Assembly: GCF_963975745.1 (NCBI RefSeq)
Contig: NZ_CAXBIB010000005.1
Coordinates: 124,001 to 188,000 of the forward strand
Length of the DNA: 64,000 nt
Reading direction: 5' to 3'
Source: Parvibaculum sp963975745
GTDB taxonomy: Bacteria; Pseudomonadota; Alphaproteobacteria; Parvibaculales; Parvibaculaceae
Below the pieces are notes generated by a model, which saw only the letters and a program-made list of their open reading frames with translations, was not told the origin of the DNA and made no database searches. This document shows, one piece after another, positions 12,589 through 20,490 of the stretch (position 1 is its first letter; every line of letters begins with the position of its first letter). The position numbers and the translations under genes are program-made.

Positions 12589-15312
12589 ATGTCCGAACCC
12601 GCCGCCCATGCTCCCGAGCCGGAAGCCGCCGCGCCTGCGCTGGCGGGGCCGCCCCCCGCGCCGGACGCGACCCCCATGATGGCGCAATATCTGGCGATCA
12701 AGGCGGGCCACCCCGGCGCGCTGCTCTTCTATCGCATGGGCGATTTCTACGAGCTCTTCTTCGACGACGCTGTCGCCGCCGCCGCCGCCCTCGACATCGC
12801 GCTGACGAAGCGCGGCAAGCATGCCGGCGCCGACATCCCGATGTGCGGCGTGCCGGTCCACAGCCACGAGGCCTATCTCGAAAGGCTGATCCGCAAGGGC
12901 TTCAAGGTCGCGGTCTGCGAGCAGGTCGAGGACCCGGCCGAGGCGAAGAAGCGCGGCGCCAGATCGGTCGTCGCCCGCGCCGTCACAAGGCTGGTGACCC
13001 CGGGCACGCTGACCGAGGACACGCTGCTCGATGCCCGCGCTCATAATTATCTGGCTGCGCTGGCCCGCACCGGCGCCGAGGCAACGCTGGGTCTGGCCTG
13101 GCTCGACGTCTCGACCGGCCGCTTCGAGACCATGGCGCTCGAACCGGCGTCCCTGGCCGCCGAGCTGGCCCGCCTCGCCCCCGGCGAATTGCTGGTCGCC
13201 GAGGGCATGGAGGCCGACCCTGCCATCGCCCGCGCCGGCACCGTGCTGACCCTGCTGCCGCCGGCGCGTTTCGACAGCACCGCCGCCGAACGCCGGTTGA
13301 AGGCGCATCTCGGCGTCGCCGCGCTCGACGCCTTCGGCGCCTTCAGCCGTGCCGAACAGGGCGCCATGGGCGCGCTGCTCGACTATGTCGAACTGACCCA
13401 GGTCGGCCGCCTGCCGGCGCTGCAGCCGCCGCGCCGCGTCGCCGCCACCGACGCCATGTCGATCGATGCGGCGACCCGCACCAATCTCGAACTGGTGAAG
13501 ACCCTGCAGGGCGAAACCGAAGGCGCGCTGCTCTGCGTGATCGACCGCACGGTGACGGGCGCCGGCGCGCGCGAACTGGCCGCCCGCCTCGCCGCGCCGC
13601 TGACCGACCCCGCCGCCATCGCCGCCCGTCTCGACGCGGTCGAATGGTTCGTCGAAAGCCGCGATCTCCGCCACGAGGCGCGCCGCAGCCTCAAATCGGC
13701 ACCCGACATGGCGCGTGCGCTGTCGCGCCTCTCGCTCGGCCGCGGCGGCCCGCGCGATCTGGCCGCGGTGGCAGGCGGGCTTGCCGCCGCCCATGCGCTG
13801 GCCGCGGCCCTCGACGCGGCGCCGCCGGCGCTGCTGCCGCCGCCGGACGAGATCGCCGCGGCGGCGGATGCCCTGCGCGGCGCCGCCGCCCCGCTCAAGG
13901 CACGGCTCGCGGCCGCCCTGGCCGCGGAACTGCCGCTGCAGGCCCGCGATGGCGGCTTCATCGCCAAGGGTCATGACCCGGCGCTCGACGAAACCCGCAG
14001 CCTGCGCGACGACGCGCGCCGCCTGATCGCCGGCCTGCAGGCGAAATATGCCGACGAAACCGGCATCGCGGCGCTGAAGATCCGCCACAACAATGTGCTC
14101 GGCTATTACATCGAGGTGCCGCCGCGCCACGGCGAAAAGCTCACCGCGCCGCCCTTCTCCGGAAGCTTCATTCATCGCCAGACCATGGCCAACGCGATGC
14201 GCTTCACCACGCCGGAACTGGCGGGCCTCGCAAGCCGCATTGCCGAGGCGGCCGGCCGCGCGCTCGAAATCGAACTGCAATTGTTCGACGAACTCGCCGC
14301 CGCCGTCATGGCCGAGGCCGGAACGATTGCGGCGGCCGCATCGGCGCTGGCCGCGCTCGACGTCGCCGCCGCCCTGGCCGAACTGGCGGTCGAGCGCCGC
14401 TATGCGCGTCCCTGCGTCGATGCGAGCCTCGCCTTCGACATCAGGGGCGGCCGTCACCCGGTCGTCGAGGCCGCGCTGGCGCAGAGCGGCCAGCAATTCG
14501 TGCCCAACGACTGCGATCTCTCGGCGGGAGAGAAGGACAACAAGCACATCTGGTTGCTGACCGGCCCCAACATGGCCGGCAAATCGACCTTTCTCAGGCA
14601 GAACGCATTGATCGCGGTCATGGCGCAGATGGGCAGCTTCGTGCCGGCGGAAGAAGCCCATATCGGCGTCGTCGACCGGCTCTTTTCGCGCGTCGGCGCC
14701 GCCGACGATCTGGCCCGCGGCCGCTCGACCTTCATGGTCGAAATGGTCGAGACGGCGGCGATCCTCAACCAGGCGGGCCCGCAAGCGCTGGTGATCCTCG
14801 ACGAGATCGGCCGCGGCACCGCGACCTATGACGGCCTCTCGATCGCCTGGGCCGCGGTCGAACATCTGCACGAGGTCAACCGTTCGCGCGCCCTCTTCGC
14901 GACGCATTACCACGAGCTGACCGCGCTCACCGCAAAGCTGCCGCATCTGGCCAACGCCACCATGCGCGTCCGCGAATGGCAGGGCGATGTCGTCTTCCTG
15001 CATGAGGTCGGTCCCGGCGCCGCCGACCGCTCCTACGGCATCCAGGTGGCGAAACTGGCGGGCCTGCCGGCGCCCGTCATCGCCCGCGCGCAGGCCGTTC
15101 TCGCCGCGCTCGAAAAAAGCGGCGAGGGTACGAAGACCGCAAGGCTGATCGACGACCTGCCGCTCTTCAGCGCCAGCGCCAGGCCCGCGCCCGTCGTCAA
15201 GACAAGCGCCGTCGAAGAGGAATTGAAAGCGGTCAACCCCGACGCATTGACGCCGAAGGAAGCGCTCGATCTGGTTTACGCGTTGAAGGGTCTGGTGAAG
15301 GACGGTGAGTAA
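12589..15312 (+). CDS. mutS: DNA mismatch repair ATPase MutS
   Basis: MutS recognises mismatches and recruits MutL. The N-terminal mismatch-binding domain has the Phe-X-Glu clamp in FYRMGDFYELFFDDA (about residue 50). Connector, lever and clamp domains follow. The ATPase has Walker A GPNMAGKST, GAADDLARGRSTFMVEM, Walker B VILDEIGRGTATYDG and the FATHYHEL histidine segment. The C-terminus ends with the LNPDALTPKEAL-type segment (VNPDALTPKEALDLVY) of bacterial MutS. ATG 12589 gives 907 aa; an upstream GTG at 12562 is possible but poorly supported. MutL is not in the window. Confidence 0.97.
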   Translation: MSEPAAHAPEPEAAAPALAGPPPAPDATPMMAQYLAIKAGHPGALLFYRMGDFYELFFDDAVAAAAALDIALTKRGKHAGADIPMCGVPVHSHEAYLERLIRKGFKVAVCEQVEDPAEAKKRGARSVVARAVTRLVTPGTLTEDTLLDARAHNYLAALARTGAEATLGLAWLDVSTGRFETMALEPASLAAELARLAPGELLVAEGMEADPAIARAGTVLTLLPPARFDSTAAERRLKAHLGVAALDAFGAFSRAEQGAMGALLDYVELTQVGRLPALQPPRRVAATDAMSIDAATRTNLELVKTLQGETEGALLCVIDRTVTGAGARELAARLAAPLTDPAAIAARLDAVEWFVESRDLRHEARRSLKSAPDMARALSRLSLGRGGPRDLAAVAGGLAAAHALAAALDAAPPALLPPPDEIAAAADALRGAAAPLKARLAAALAAELPLQARDGGFIAKGHDPALDETRSLRDDARRLIAGLQAKYADETGIAALKIRHNNVLGYYIEVPPRHGEKLTAPPFSGSFIHRQTMANAMRFTTPELAGLASRIAEAAGRALEIELQLFDELAAAVMAEAGTIAAAASALAALDVAAALAELAVERRYARPCVDASLAFDIRGGRHPVVEAALAQSGQQFVPNDCDLSAGEKDNKHIWLLTGPNMAGKSTFLRQNALIAVMAQMGSFVPAEEAHIGVVDRLFSRVGAADDLARGRSTFMVEMVETAAILNQAGPQALVILDEIGRGTATYDGLSIAWAAVEHLHEVNRSRALFATHYHELTALTAKLPHLANATMRVREWQGDVVFLHEVGPGAADRSYGIQVAKLAGLPAPVIARAQAVLAALEKSGEGTKTARLIDDLPLFSASARPAPVVKTSAVEEELKAVNPDALTPKEALDLVYALKGLVKDGE

Positions 15313-15332
15313 TCTTCCGCTCTCGTCTAGAA

Positions 15333-15421
15333 CGTCATGGCCCGGCTTGTCCGGGCCATCCACGTCTTGGCGCAATTGAAAAAGGAAGACGTGGATGACC
15401 CGCATGAAGCGGGTCATGACG
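15333..15421. repeat. Pair of REP-like palindromes in inverted orientation
   Basis: Unit 1 is CGTCATGGCCCGG-CTTG-TCCGGGCCAT followed by CCACGTCTT (15333-15368). Unit 2 (15386-15421) is the mirror arrangement, starting AAGACGTGGATGACCCGC and ending GGGTCATGACG. The outer CGTCATG and CATGACG and the inner CCACGTCTT and AAGACGTGG are exact complements. It lies between the convergent genes mutS and the methyltransferase. Confidence 0.85.
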
Positions 15422-15442
15422 AATAGGGTAACGGAAACGACG

Positions 15443-16222
15443 CTACTTCCGCGCCACGTAAATGCATTCGTCGCGCAGCAATCCCCACTTCACTTCTTCC
15501 TCCGGCTGGCGCCGATAGGCTTCGACCGACACGAAGCCGGCCGCCTCGAGCTTCTTGGCGAAATCGCGTCCGTAATAGCGCTTGTGGTCGGTGCCGCCGA
15601 AATGCGCAAAGCGCTCATCCGGGTCGGTGATCGCCGGGTTCTCGTAGGTTTCGTCGCGGCTGAGATTGATCGGCACCGAAAAGAAGCCATAGCCGCCGGG
15701 CTTCAGTACACGGAACATTTCGCGCATCGCCGCCTTGTCGTCGTCGACATGCTCGAACACGTGATTGGCGATCACCACGTCGAAGAAATTGTCGGGCCGG
15801 TCGATTTCGGTGATGTCGAGCCGGAACTTGGCGATCGGCGCATAGAGATCGGCCGGCTCGTAATCCGGATTGTTCTTCATCGCCCGCATCAGCCATTTCT
15901 CGGGGCCGAACTGCAGGATCTTCTTGGTCGTCAGGTCGATGCCGTGCTGGTCGAGATAGAGCTGGATCAGCCGGTGCCGCTCGCGCGAGCCGCAATTGGG
16001 GCAGCGCGTGTCCCAGCGCGACGGCCGCCCGACCGACAGGAAGATGCCGTGATAGCCGCAAACCGGGCAGTCCCGCTTGATCTTCTTGCGCGAAAACTGG
16101 CCGCGATCCTTCCACCAGCCCTGGATCATGCGGCTGATGACCTTGCGTCGGTCGATTTTTGTCTCTGGCGTCAAGCTGTCCGTCCGCTGCTGGGGACGGG
16201 CCGGCCCCGTCGCGGGCCACAA
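15443..16222 (-). CDS. Zinc-ribbon class I SAM-dependent methyltransferase
   Basis: The protein is 259 aa if it starts at TTG 16222; ATG 16129 (MIQGWWKDRGQF) is a shorter alternative with a better-looking N-terminus. A zinc ribbon comes first: CPVCGYHG, then CPNCGSRERHR (about residues 52-85). Next comes a Rossmann methyltransferase domain: ILQFGPEKWL in place of the usual motif I, then DVVIANHVFEHVDDD and EMFRVLKPGGYGFFSVPI, typical of Methyltransf_11 members. The substrate is unknown. From memory, similar zinc-ribbon methyltransferases occur in cell-surface sugar gene sets, but none is adjacent here. Confidence 0.75.
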   Translation of the reverse strand: MWPATGPARPQQRTDSLTPETKIDRRKVISRMIQGWWKDRGQFSRKKIKRDCPVCGYHGIFLSVGRPSRWDTRCPNCGSRERHRLIQLYLDQHGIDLTTKKILQFGPEKWLMRAMKNNPDYEPADLYAPIAKFRLDITEIDRPDNFFDVVIANHVFEHVDDDKAAMREMFRVLKPGGYGFFSVPINLSRDETYENPAITDPDERFAHFGGTDHKRYYGRDFAKKLEAAGFVSVEAYRRQPEEEVKWGLLRDECIYVARK

Positions 16223-16273
16223 TGTCGGCCTCCGGAAATGCTTGTCAAGTTTGCCGGGCCCGGCGCGGCCGCC

Positions 16274-16561
16274 TCACGGCCCGGCGGGTTCGACATTGAT
16301 CTTGCGCAGCGCTTCGGCCAGCGCCGCCGCGCCGGCTTCGGGATTGCCGCTGTCGCATTGCGCCACGCCGTCGCGATGCAGCGCCTGTGCGGCCTTGGCC
16401 TGCGGAAAACTCGCGCGGAACTTGAAGGCGAACTGGAACTGGAGATCGCGCTGCGTGCAAAGGGCCGTCGCCTTGTCTGTCGTTGCCTCGTCCGCCGGCG
16501 CCGGCAGCGCCGCAAGGCCGGTCGCTGCTGCGGCGGCAAGAACGGTCATGATCGCTCGCAT
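16274..16561 (-). CDS. Exported small helical protein, paralogue 1, 95 aa
   Basis: MRAIMTVLAAAAATGLAALPAPADEA is a clear signal peptide with probable cleavage after ALPAPA. The mature part is about 70 residues, helical, with two cysteines (ALCTQRD and AQCDSGN). It matches the gene just upstream: C-x-x-x-D-x-QF-x-F, a middle helix, C-x-(S/T)G-(N/D)-x-EAGAA, then EALR and VEPA. Both are probably periplasmic with one intramolecular disulfide. GGGGAG precedes the ATG. Function unknown. Confidence 0.75.
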   Translation of the reverse strand: MRAIMTVLAAAAATGLAALPAPADEATTDKATALCTQRDLQFQFAFKFRASFPQAKAAQALHRDGVAQCDSGNPEAGAAALAEALRKINVEPAGP

Positions 16562-16651
16562 GGGGGTCTCCCCGGTCTGCAGGGTGGATTGCCCGCCGGG
16601 GCGCACGGGGCGGCCGAGCCGCCGCCCCATGCGCTCAGCAGTGGCGAAAAC

Positions 16652-16960
16652 TCAGGCGGCCGGTTCGACCAGCAGTGTGCGCAGCGCTTCGCGGAACTGC
16701 GCCGCGCCCGCCTCTGTGTCGCCGGTGCGGCATTCGGCCCGCGCCGCAGCGCGAATCTCGCGCGCATCCTCGGTATAGGGCAGGCCGTCCTTGAAGCGCG
16801 CCACGAAGTTGAATTGCTGGTCGAGCCGCGCACAGGTGGCATTGTCGAGGTCGCCCGGCGCCGGCTGGGCCTGGGCGGCCGGTGCGAAAGCCAGGGCGGC
16901 GACGATCGCAAGCGCCGCCGCAAGCCCGGCAATGGCGGGATCGGGAACGGATTTGCGCAT
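16652..16960 (-). CDS. Exported small helical protein, paralogue 2, 102 aa
   Basis: The start at 16960 follows an excellent GGAGG with 5-nt spacing. The signal peptide covers about residues 1-31 (hydrophobic AGLAAALAIVAALAFAPAAQA). The mature helical domain has Cys43 and Cys77 and ends REALRTLLVEPAA. It is the tandem paralogue of 16274-16561, on the same strand and 90 bp upstream of it, so the pair is probably one transcript. The region between this gene and glnD (16961-17169) must hold both divergent promoters; I see no strong consensus there. Function unknown. Confidence 0.78.
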   Translation of the reverse strand: MRKSVPDPAIAGLAAALAIVAALAFAPAAQAQPAPGDLDNATCARLDQQFNFVARFKDGLPYTEDAREIRAAARAECRTGDTEAGAAQFREALRTLLVEPAA

Positions 16961-17169
16961 GATTTCCTCCTCTTCTTCGCGGTGGCTGCGCGGACGCAGC
17001 GGGCATCCGCGCCTGGCACCGAGATGGAAATGAAAAATGGCGAAAATCTGGCGGCGAAATCCGGAAATCTGAAAACTTCGTAATGATTTAGCTGCCATGG
17101 GATGATGTGATAAGCCTTGCCCGTTTCCCGCCGGGAAGTTTGCTGCCAAGCCGAACGAGGAGCCGCCCC

Positions 17170-19965
17170 ATGGGCCGCACGATGCCGAGCCTGCTGGAAA
17201 TCGCCGATCCGGAGCGTATCCGCGGCGATCTCGACGCGGTCGCCGCCCGCATCGGCATCGACGGCGTGGCGCAGCAGCGCGCCGTTGTCGAGTTGCTGAA
17301 GACGGTACTGGCATCCGGCCGCGCCAAGGCGCGCGAACGGCTGGAGCAGGGCGCCCATCGCGGCCGCGCCTGCGCCGAAAGCCTCTCCTATCTGCAGGAC
17401 CGGATCATCGAGGAGCTCTATCGCTTCGCGACCACCCATGTCTTCACGGCCTCGAACCCGAGCGAAGCCGAGCGCATCGCCATTGCCGCGGTCGGCGGTT
17501 ATGGCCGCGGCACGCTGGCGCCGGGCTCCGATGTCGACCTGCTGTTCCTGCTGCCCTACAAGCAGACCCCCTGGGGCGAGAGCGTGGTCGAATACATGCT
17601 CTATGTGCTCTGGGATCTGGGCCTCAAGGTCGGCCACGCGACGCGCTCGGTCGACGATTGCCTGCGTCTGGCCCGCGCCGATTTCACCATCCGCACCGCG
17701 CTGCTGGAGGCCCGCTACATCTATGGCGACCGCGCCCTTTACGACGACCTCGAAAAGCGTTTCGATGCCGAAGTGGTCAAGGGCACGGCCAATGAATTCG
17801 TCGAGGCGAAACTGGCCGAGCGCGACCAGCGCCACACGCGTGCCGGCGAAAGCCGCTATCTGGTCGAACCCAATGTCAAGGAAGGCAAGGGGGGCTTGCG
17901 CGATCTCAACACGCTGTTCTGGATCGCCAAATATGTCTACCGCGTCAAGCAGCCTTCCGATCTGGTCAAGGAAGGCGTCTTCACCAGGGAGGAATACCAG
18001 ACCTTCCGCAAGGCCGAGAATTTTCTCTGGGCGGTGCGCTGCGAGCTGCACTTCCTGACCGGCCGCGCCGAGGAGCGCATCACCTTCGACCTGCAATCCG
18101 AGATGGCCCGCCGCCTCGGCTACCACACCCATCGCGGCCTGAAGGCGGTCGAACGCTTCATGAAGCACTATTTCCTGATCGCCAAGGATGTCGGCGATCT
18201 GACGCGCATCTTCTGTGCCGTGCTCGAGGAAGAGGAAAAGAAGAAGCGGCCCTCGATCGGCCGCTTCATGCAGGCCCTGCGCCGCAAGAAGGTCATTCGC
18301 GGCTTCACGGTCGAGGCCGGCCGCCTCGCGGTCACGCGGGAAAACTTCTTCGAGAAGGACCCGGTCAACATCATCCGCCTCTTCCACGTCGCCGACCAGC
18401 ACGGACTCGACATTCACCCCGATGCGCTGAAGCTGCTGACGCGCTCGCTGAAGCTGGTCGATGCGGGCCTGCGCAAGAGCGAGGAGGCCAACCGCCTCTT
18501 CCTCGAGATCCTGACCTCGCGCAAGGACCCGGAAGGCACGCTGCGCCTGATGAACGAGGCCGGCGTGCTCGGCCGCTTCGTGCCCGATTTCGGCCGCATC
18601 GTCGCGCTGATGCAGTTCAACATGTATCACCACTACACCGCCGACGAGCATCTGCTGCGCGCCATCGGCATCCTGTCGGAAGTCGAACGCGGCGTGAATG
18701 CCGAGGAATATCCCAAGGCCCATGAGCTGATGGGCAAGATCAAGGGCCGCCACGTCGTCTACATGGCGGTCTTCCTGCACGACATCGCCAAGGGCCGCGA
18801 CGAGGACCATTCCGATGCCGGCGCCGCCATCGCCCGCCGTCTCTGCCCGCGTCTCGGCATGGGCCCCGGCGACACGGAATCGGTCGCCTGGCTGGTGAAG
18901 AACCATCTCGTGATGTCCGATGTCGCCCAGCGCCGCGACATCGCCGATCCGCGCACCGTGCGCGATTTCGCCGATCTGGTGCAGAGCCCCGAACGTCTGA
19001 AGATGCTCTTTGTGCTGACGGTTGTCGACATCAAGGCGGTTGGCCCGGGCGTCTGGAACGGCTGGAAGGCGCAGCTCCTGCGCCAGCTCTATTTCGAGAC
19101 CGAGGCCGTGCTGCAGGGCGGCAACAGCGCGCTGAACCGCCAGCAGCGCATCGCCGAAGCCAAGGCAGCGCTCGGCCATCGCCTCGCCGACTGGTCGAAG
19201 GCCGCGCGCGAACGCTATTTCACCCGCCATGCGGGCGGCTACTGGCTTTCGCTCGATGTCGAGACGCTGGAACGCCATGCCCGCCTGATCGAGGGCGCGA
19301 AGGACGCGCCGCTGACCATCGCCGCCGATCCCGAGCCCGACCGCGACGTGACGCAACTGACGCTCTACACCCAGGACCATCCGGGTCTCTTCGCGCGCTT
19401 CGCCGGCGCCTGTGCGGTGCTGGGCATGAACATCGTCGATGCCAAGATCTTCACCACCCGCGACGGCATGGCCCTCGACATGCTCTGGGTCCAGGACGCG
19501 GCTGGCGGCGCCATCGCCGAACCGCGCCGCCTGCAACGCCTGGAGGAAACCATCCGCAAGGTGCTGGCCGGCGAGATCCTGCCGCCCGACGCGATCGAGA
19601 GCCGCAGCCGCCGCGAACGCCGCGCCGAGGCCTTCTCGGTCGCGCCCCAGGTCTTCATCGACAATGACGCCTCCGACCACTACACGGTGATCGAGGTCAA
19701 CGGTCTCGACCGGCCGGGCCTGGTCCATGCGCTGACCCGCGCGCTCTTTCATCTCGGCCTCACCATCGGCTCGGCCCATATCGCGACCTATGGCGAACGC
19801 GCGGTCGACGTCTTCTATGTCAAGGACGTGATCGGCCACAAGGTGACCAACGCCAACAAGAAGAAGGCGGTCGAGCGCCACCTGCTCGAAGCGCTGACCG
19901 ACCCGATGAAAAAGGCAAGACCCGCCAAACGCGCCAAACGCGACGAAATGGCGGCGGCGGAATAA
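17170..19965 (+). CDS. glnD: [Protein-PII] uridylyltransferase / uridylyl-removing enzyme GlnD
   Basis: GlnD senses glutamine and uridylylates or deuridylylates PII proteins, controlling nitrogen assimilation. The nucleotidyltransferase motif GGYGRGTLAPGSDVDLLFL lies at about residues 110-128, with both catalytic aspartates present. An HD hydrolase domain follows (VFLHDIAKGRDEDHSDAGA, about 535-553). Two C-terminal ACT domains are present (LTLYTQDHPGLFARFAGACA and VIEVNGLDRPGLVHALTRAL). ATG 17170 is preceded by GAGGAG and gives 931 aa, the usual length. A GTG at 17107 would add 21 residues without support. Confidence 0.96.
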   Translation: MGRTMPSLLEIADPERIRGDLDAVAARIGIDGVAQQRAVVELLKTVLASGRAKARERLEQGAHRGRACAESLSYLQDRIIEELYRFATTHVFTASNPSEAERIAIAAVGGYGRGTLAPGSDVDLLFLLPYKQTPWGESVVEYMLYVLWDLGLKVGHATRSVDDCLRLARADFTIRTALLEARYIYGDRALYDDLEKRFDAEVVKGTANEFVEAKLAERDQRHTRAGESRYLVEPNVKEGKGGLRDLNTLFWIAKYVYRVKQPSDLVKEGVFTREEYQTFRKAENFLWAVRCELHFLTGRAEERITFDLQSEMARRLGYHTHRGLKAVERFMKHYFLIAKDVGDLTRIFCAVLEEEEKKKRPSIGRFMQALRRKKVIRGFTVEAGRLAVTRENFFEKDPVNIIRLFHVADQHGLDIHPDALKLLTRSLKLVDAGLRKSEEANRLFLEILTSRKDPEGTLRLMNEAGVLGRFVPDFGRIVALMQFNMYHHYTADEHLLRAIGILSEVERGVNAEEYPKAHELMGKIKGRHVVYMAVFLHDIAKGRDEDHSDAGAAIARRLCPRLGMGPGDTESVAWLVKNHLVMSDVAQRRDIADPRTVRDFADLVQSPERLKMLFVLTVVDIKAVGPGVWNGWKAQLLRQLYFETEAVLQGGNSALNRQQRIAEAKAALGHRLADWSKAARERYFTRHAGGYWLSLDVETLERHARLIEGAKDAPLTIAADPEPDRDVTQLTLYTQDHPGLFARFAGACAVLGMNIVDAKIFTTRDGMALDMLWVQDAAGGAIAEPRRLQRLEETIRKVLAGEILPPDAIESRSRRERRAEAFSVAPQVFIDNDASDHYTVIEVNGLDRPGLVHALTRALFHLGLTIGSAHIATYGERAVDVFYVKDVIGHKVTNANKKKAVERHLLEALTDPMKKARPAKRAKRDEMAAAE

Positions 19966-19985
19966 GGGATGGTCCTGTCCCAAAC

Positions 19986-20041
19986 GCGTCTTTGCCGGGC
20001 TTGACCCGGCAATCCGGAAGCCGCGGCACGCGGCGTCTTCC
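19986..20041. repeat. REP-like palindrome after glnD
   Basis: TTGCCGGG-CTTGA-CCCGGCAA (19992-20012) then ATCC has the same design as the palindrome at 15336-15358 (GC-rich arms, CTTG loop, ATCC after). A second, weaker inverted repeat, GGAAGCCGCG ... CGGCGTCTTCC, follows (20016-20041). It lies between convergent glnD and the antitoxin-like gene. Confidence 0.7.
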
Positions 20042-20096
20042 TTCGCAAAGACTCTTCGCTCTGTCCTTTTCCGGCGCGCCCGTCTCACACGGACAA

Positions 20097-20336
20097 TCAA
20101 GCACGTCTTTCCGCCGCCTCGCCATCGGCGAGCCGTGCCCGCGCAATCTCGGCGAGCTCGAAATCCTCAAGCCGCTTCATCATCACTTCGTAGTCTTCGG
20201 CAGGGACGCAATAGAACGCCGGTCTGTTGTGGTTGAGAATCACGACCGGGCCGCCTGCTTCCCTGATGGGACGGGCCGGATTGGCTCTGAGTTCGCCGAT
20301 GGTGGCGGCGCAGTCGGTATAGATCCGGTGGCTCAT
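20097..20336 (-). CDS. StbD/Phd-YefM-like antitoxin, solitary
   Basis: The 79-residue protein starts MSHRIYTDCAATIGELRANP and continues GGPVVILNHNRPAFYCVPAEDYEVMMKRLED. That is the Phd/YefM fold as in StbD: a DNA-binding N-terminus, a beta hairpin with (V/I)-x-NHNRP, then YxVxP-x-(D/E)-YE and a C-terminal helix that would neutralise a RelE/ParE-type toxin. GGAAG is 8 nt before ATG 20336. In such pairs the toxin gene normally follows directly and often overlaps; here downstream DNA holds only a REP-like repeat and glnD on the other strand. It is therefore an orphan antitoxin, either a relic or a regulator acting in trans. Confidence 0.75.
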   Translation of the reverse strand: MSHRIYTDCAATIGELRANPARPIREAGGPVVILNHNRPAFYCVPAEDYEVMMKRLEDFELAEIARARLADGEAAERRA

Positions 20337-20490
20337 GGTCATGTCTTCCGGCGTTGCTGAACGAAGCAGGAATAGTAGCTTTTCACGATTTTCCGAGGCC
20401 ATGATTGCGGAAGCCCTTTCCCCGGTCGCCATTTCCCGCGAACAAGGCTAGAGATTCTCATCAACCCCAACCGGCGAGCTGCCGCCTCCC

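Noticed and set aside
12574..15417. 947-residue open frame on the minus strand
   Set aside because: It lies wholly antisense to mutS; high GC keeps the opposite strand open. The translation is low-complexity (rich in Arg, Gly, Gln, His) and has no domain.
16546..20100. 1,184-residue open frame on the minus strand
   Set aside because: Antisense to glnD, which has all its motifs. Same composition effect.
20337..20432. Longer 111-residue form of the StbD-like antitoxin
   Set aside because: The 31 extra residues are not antitoxin-like, and the ribosome-binding site fits the internal start.
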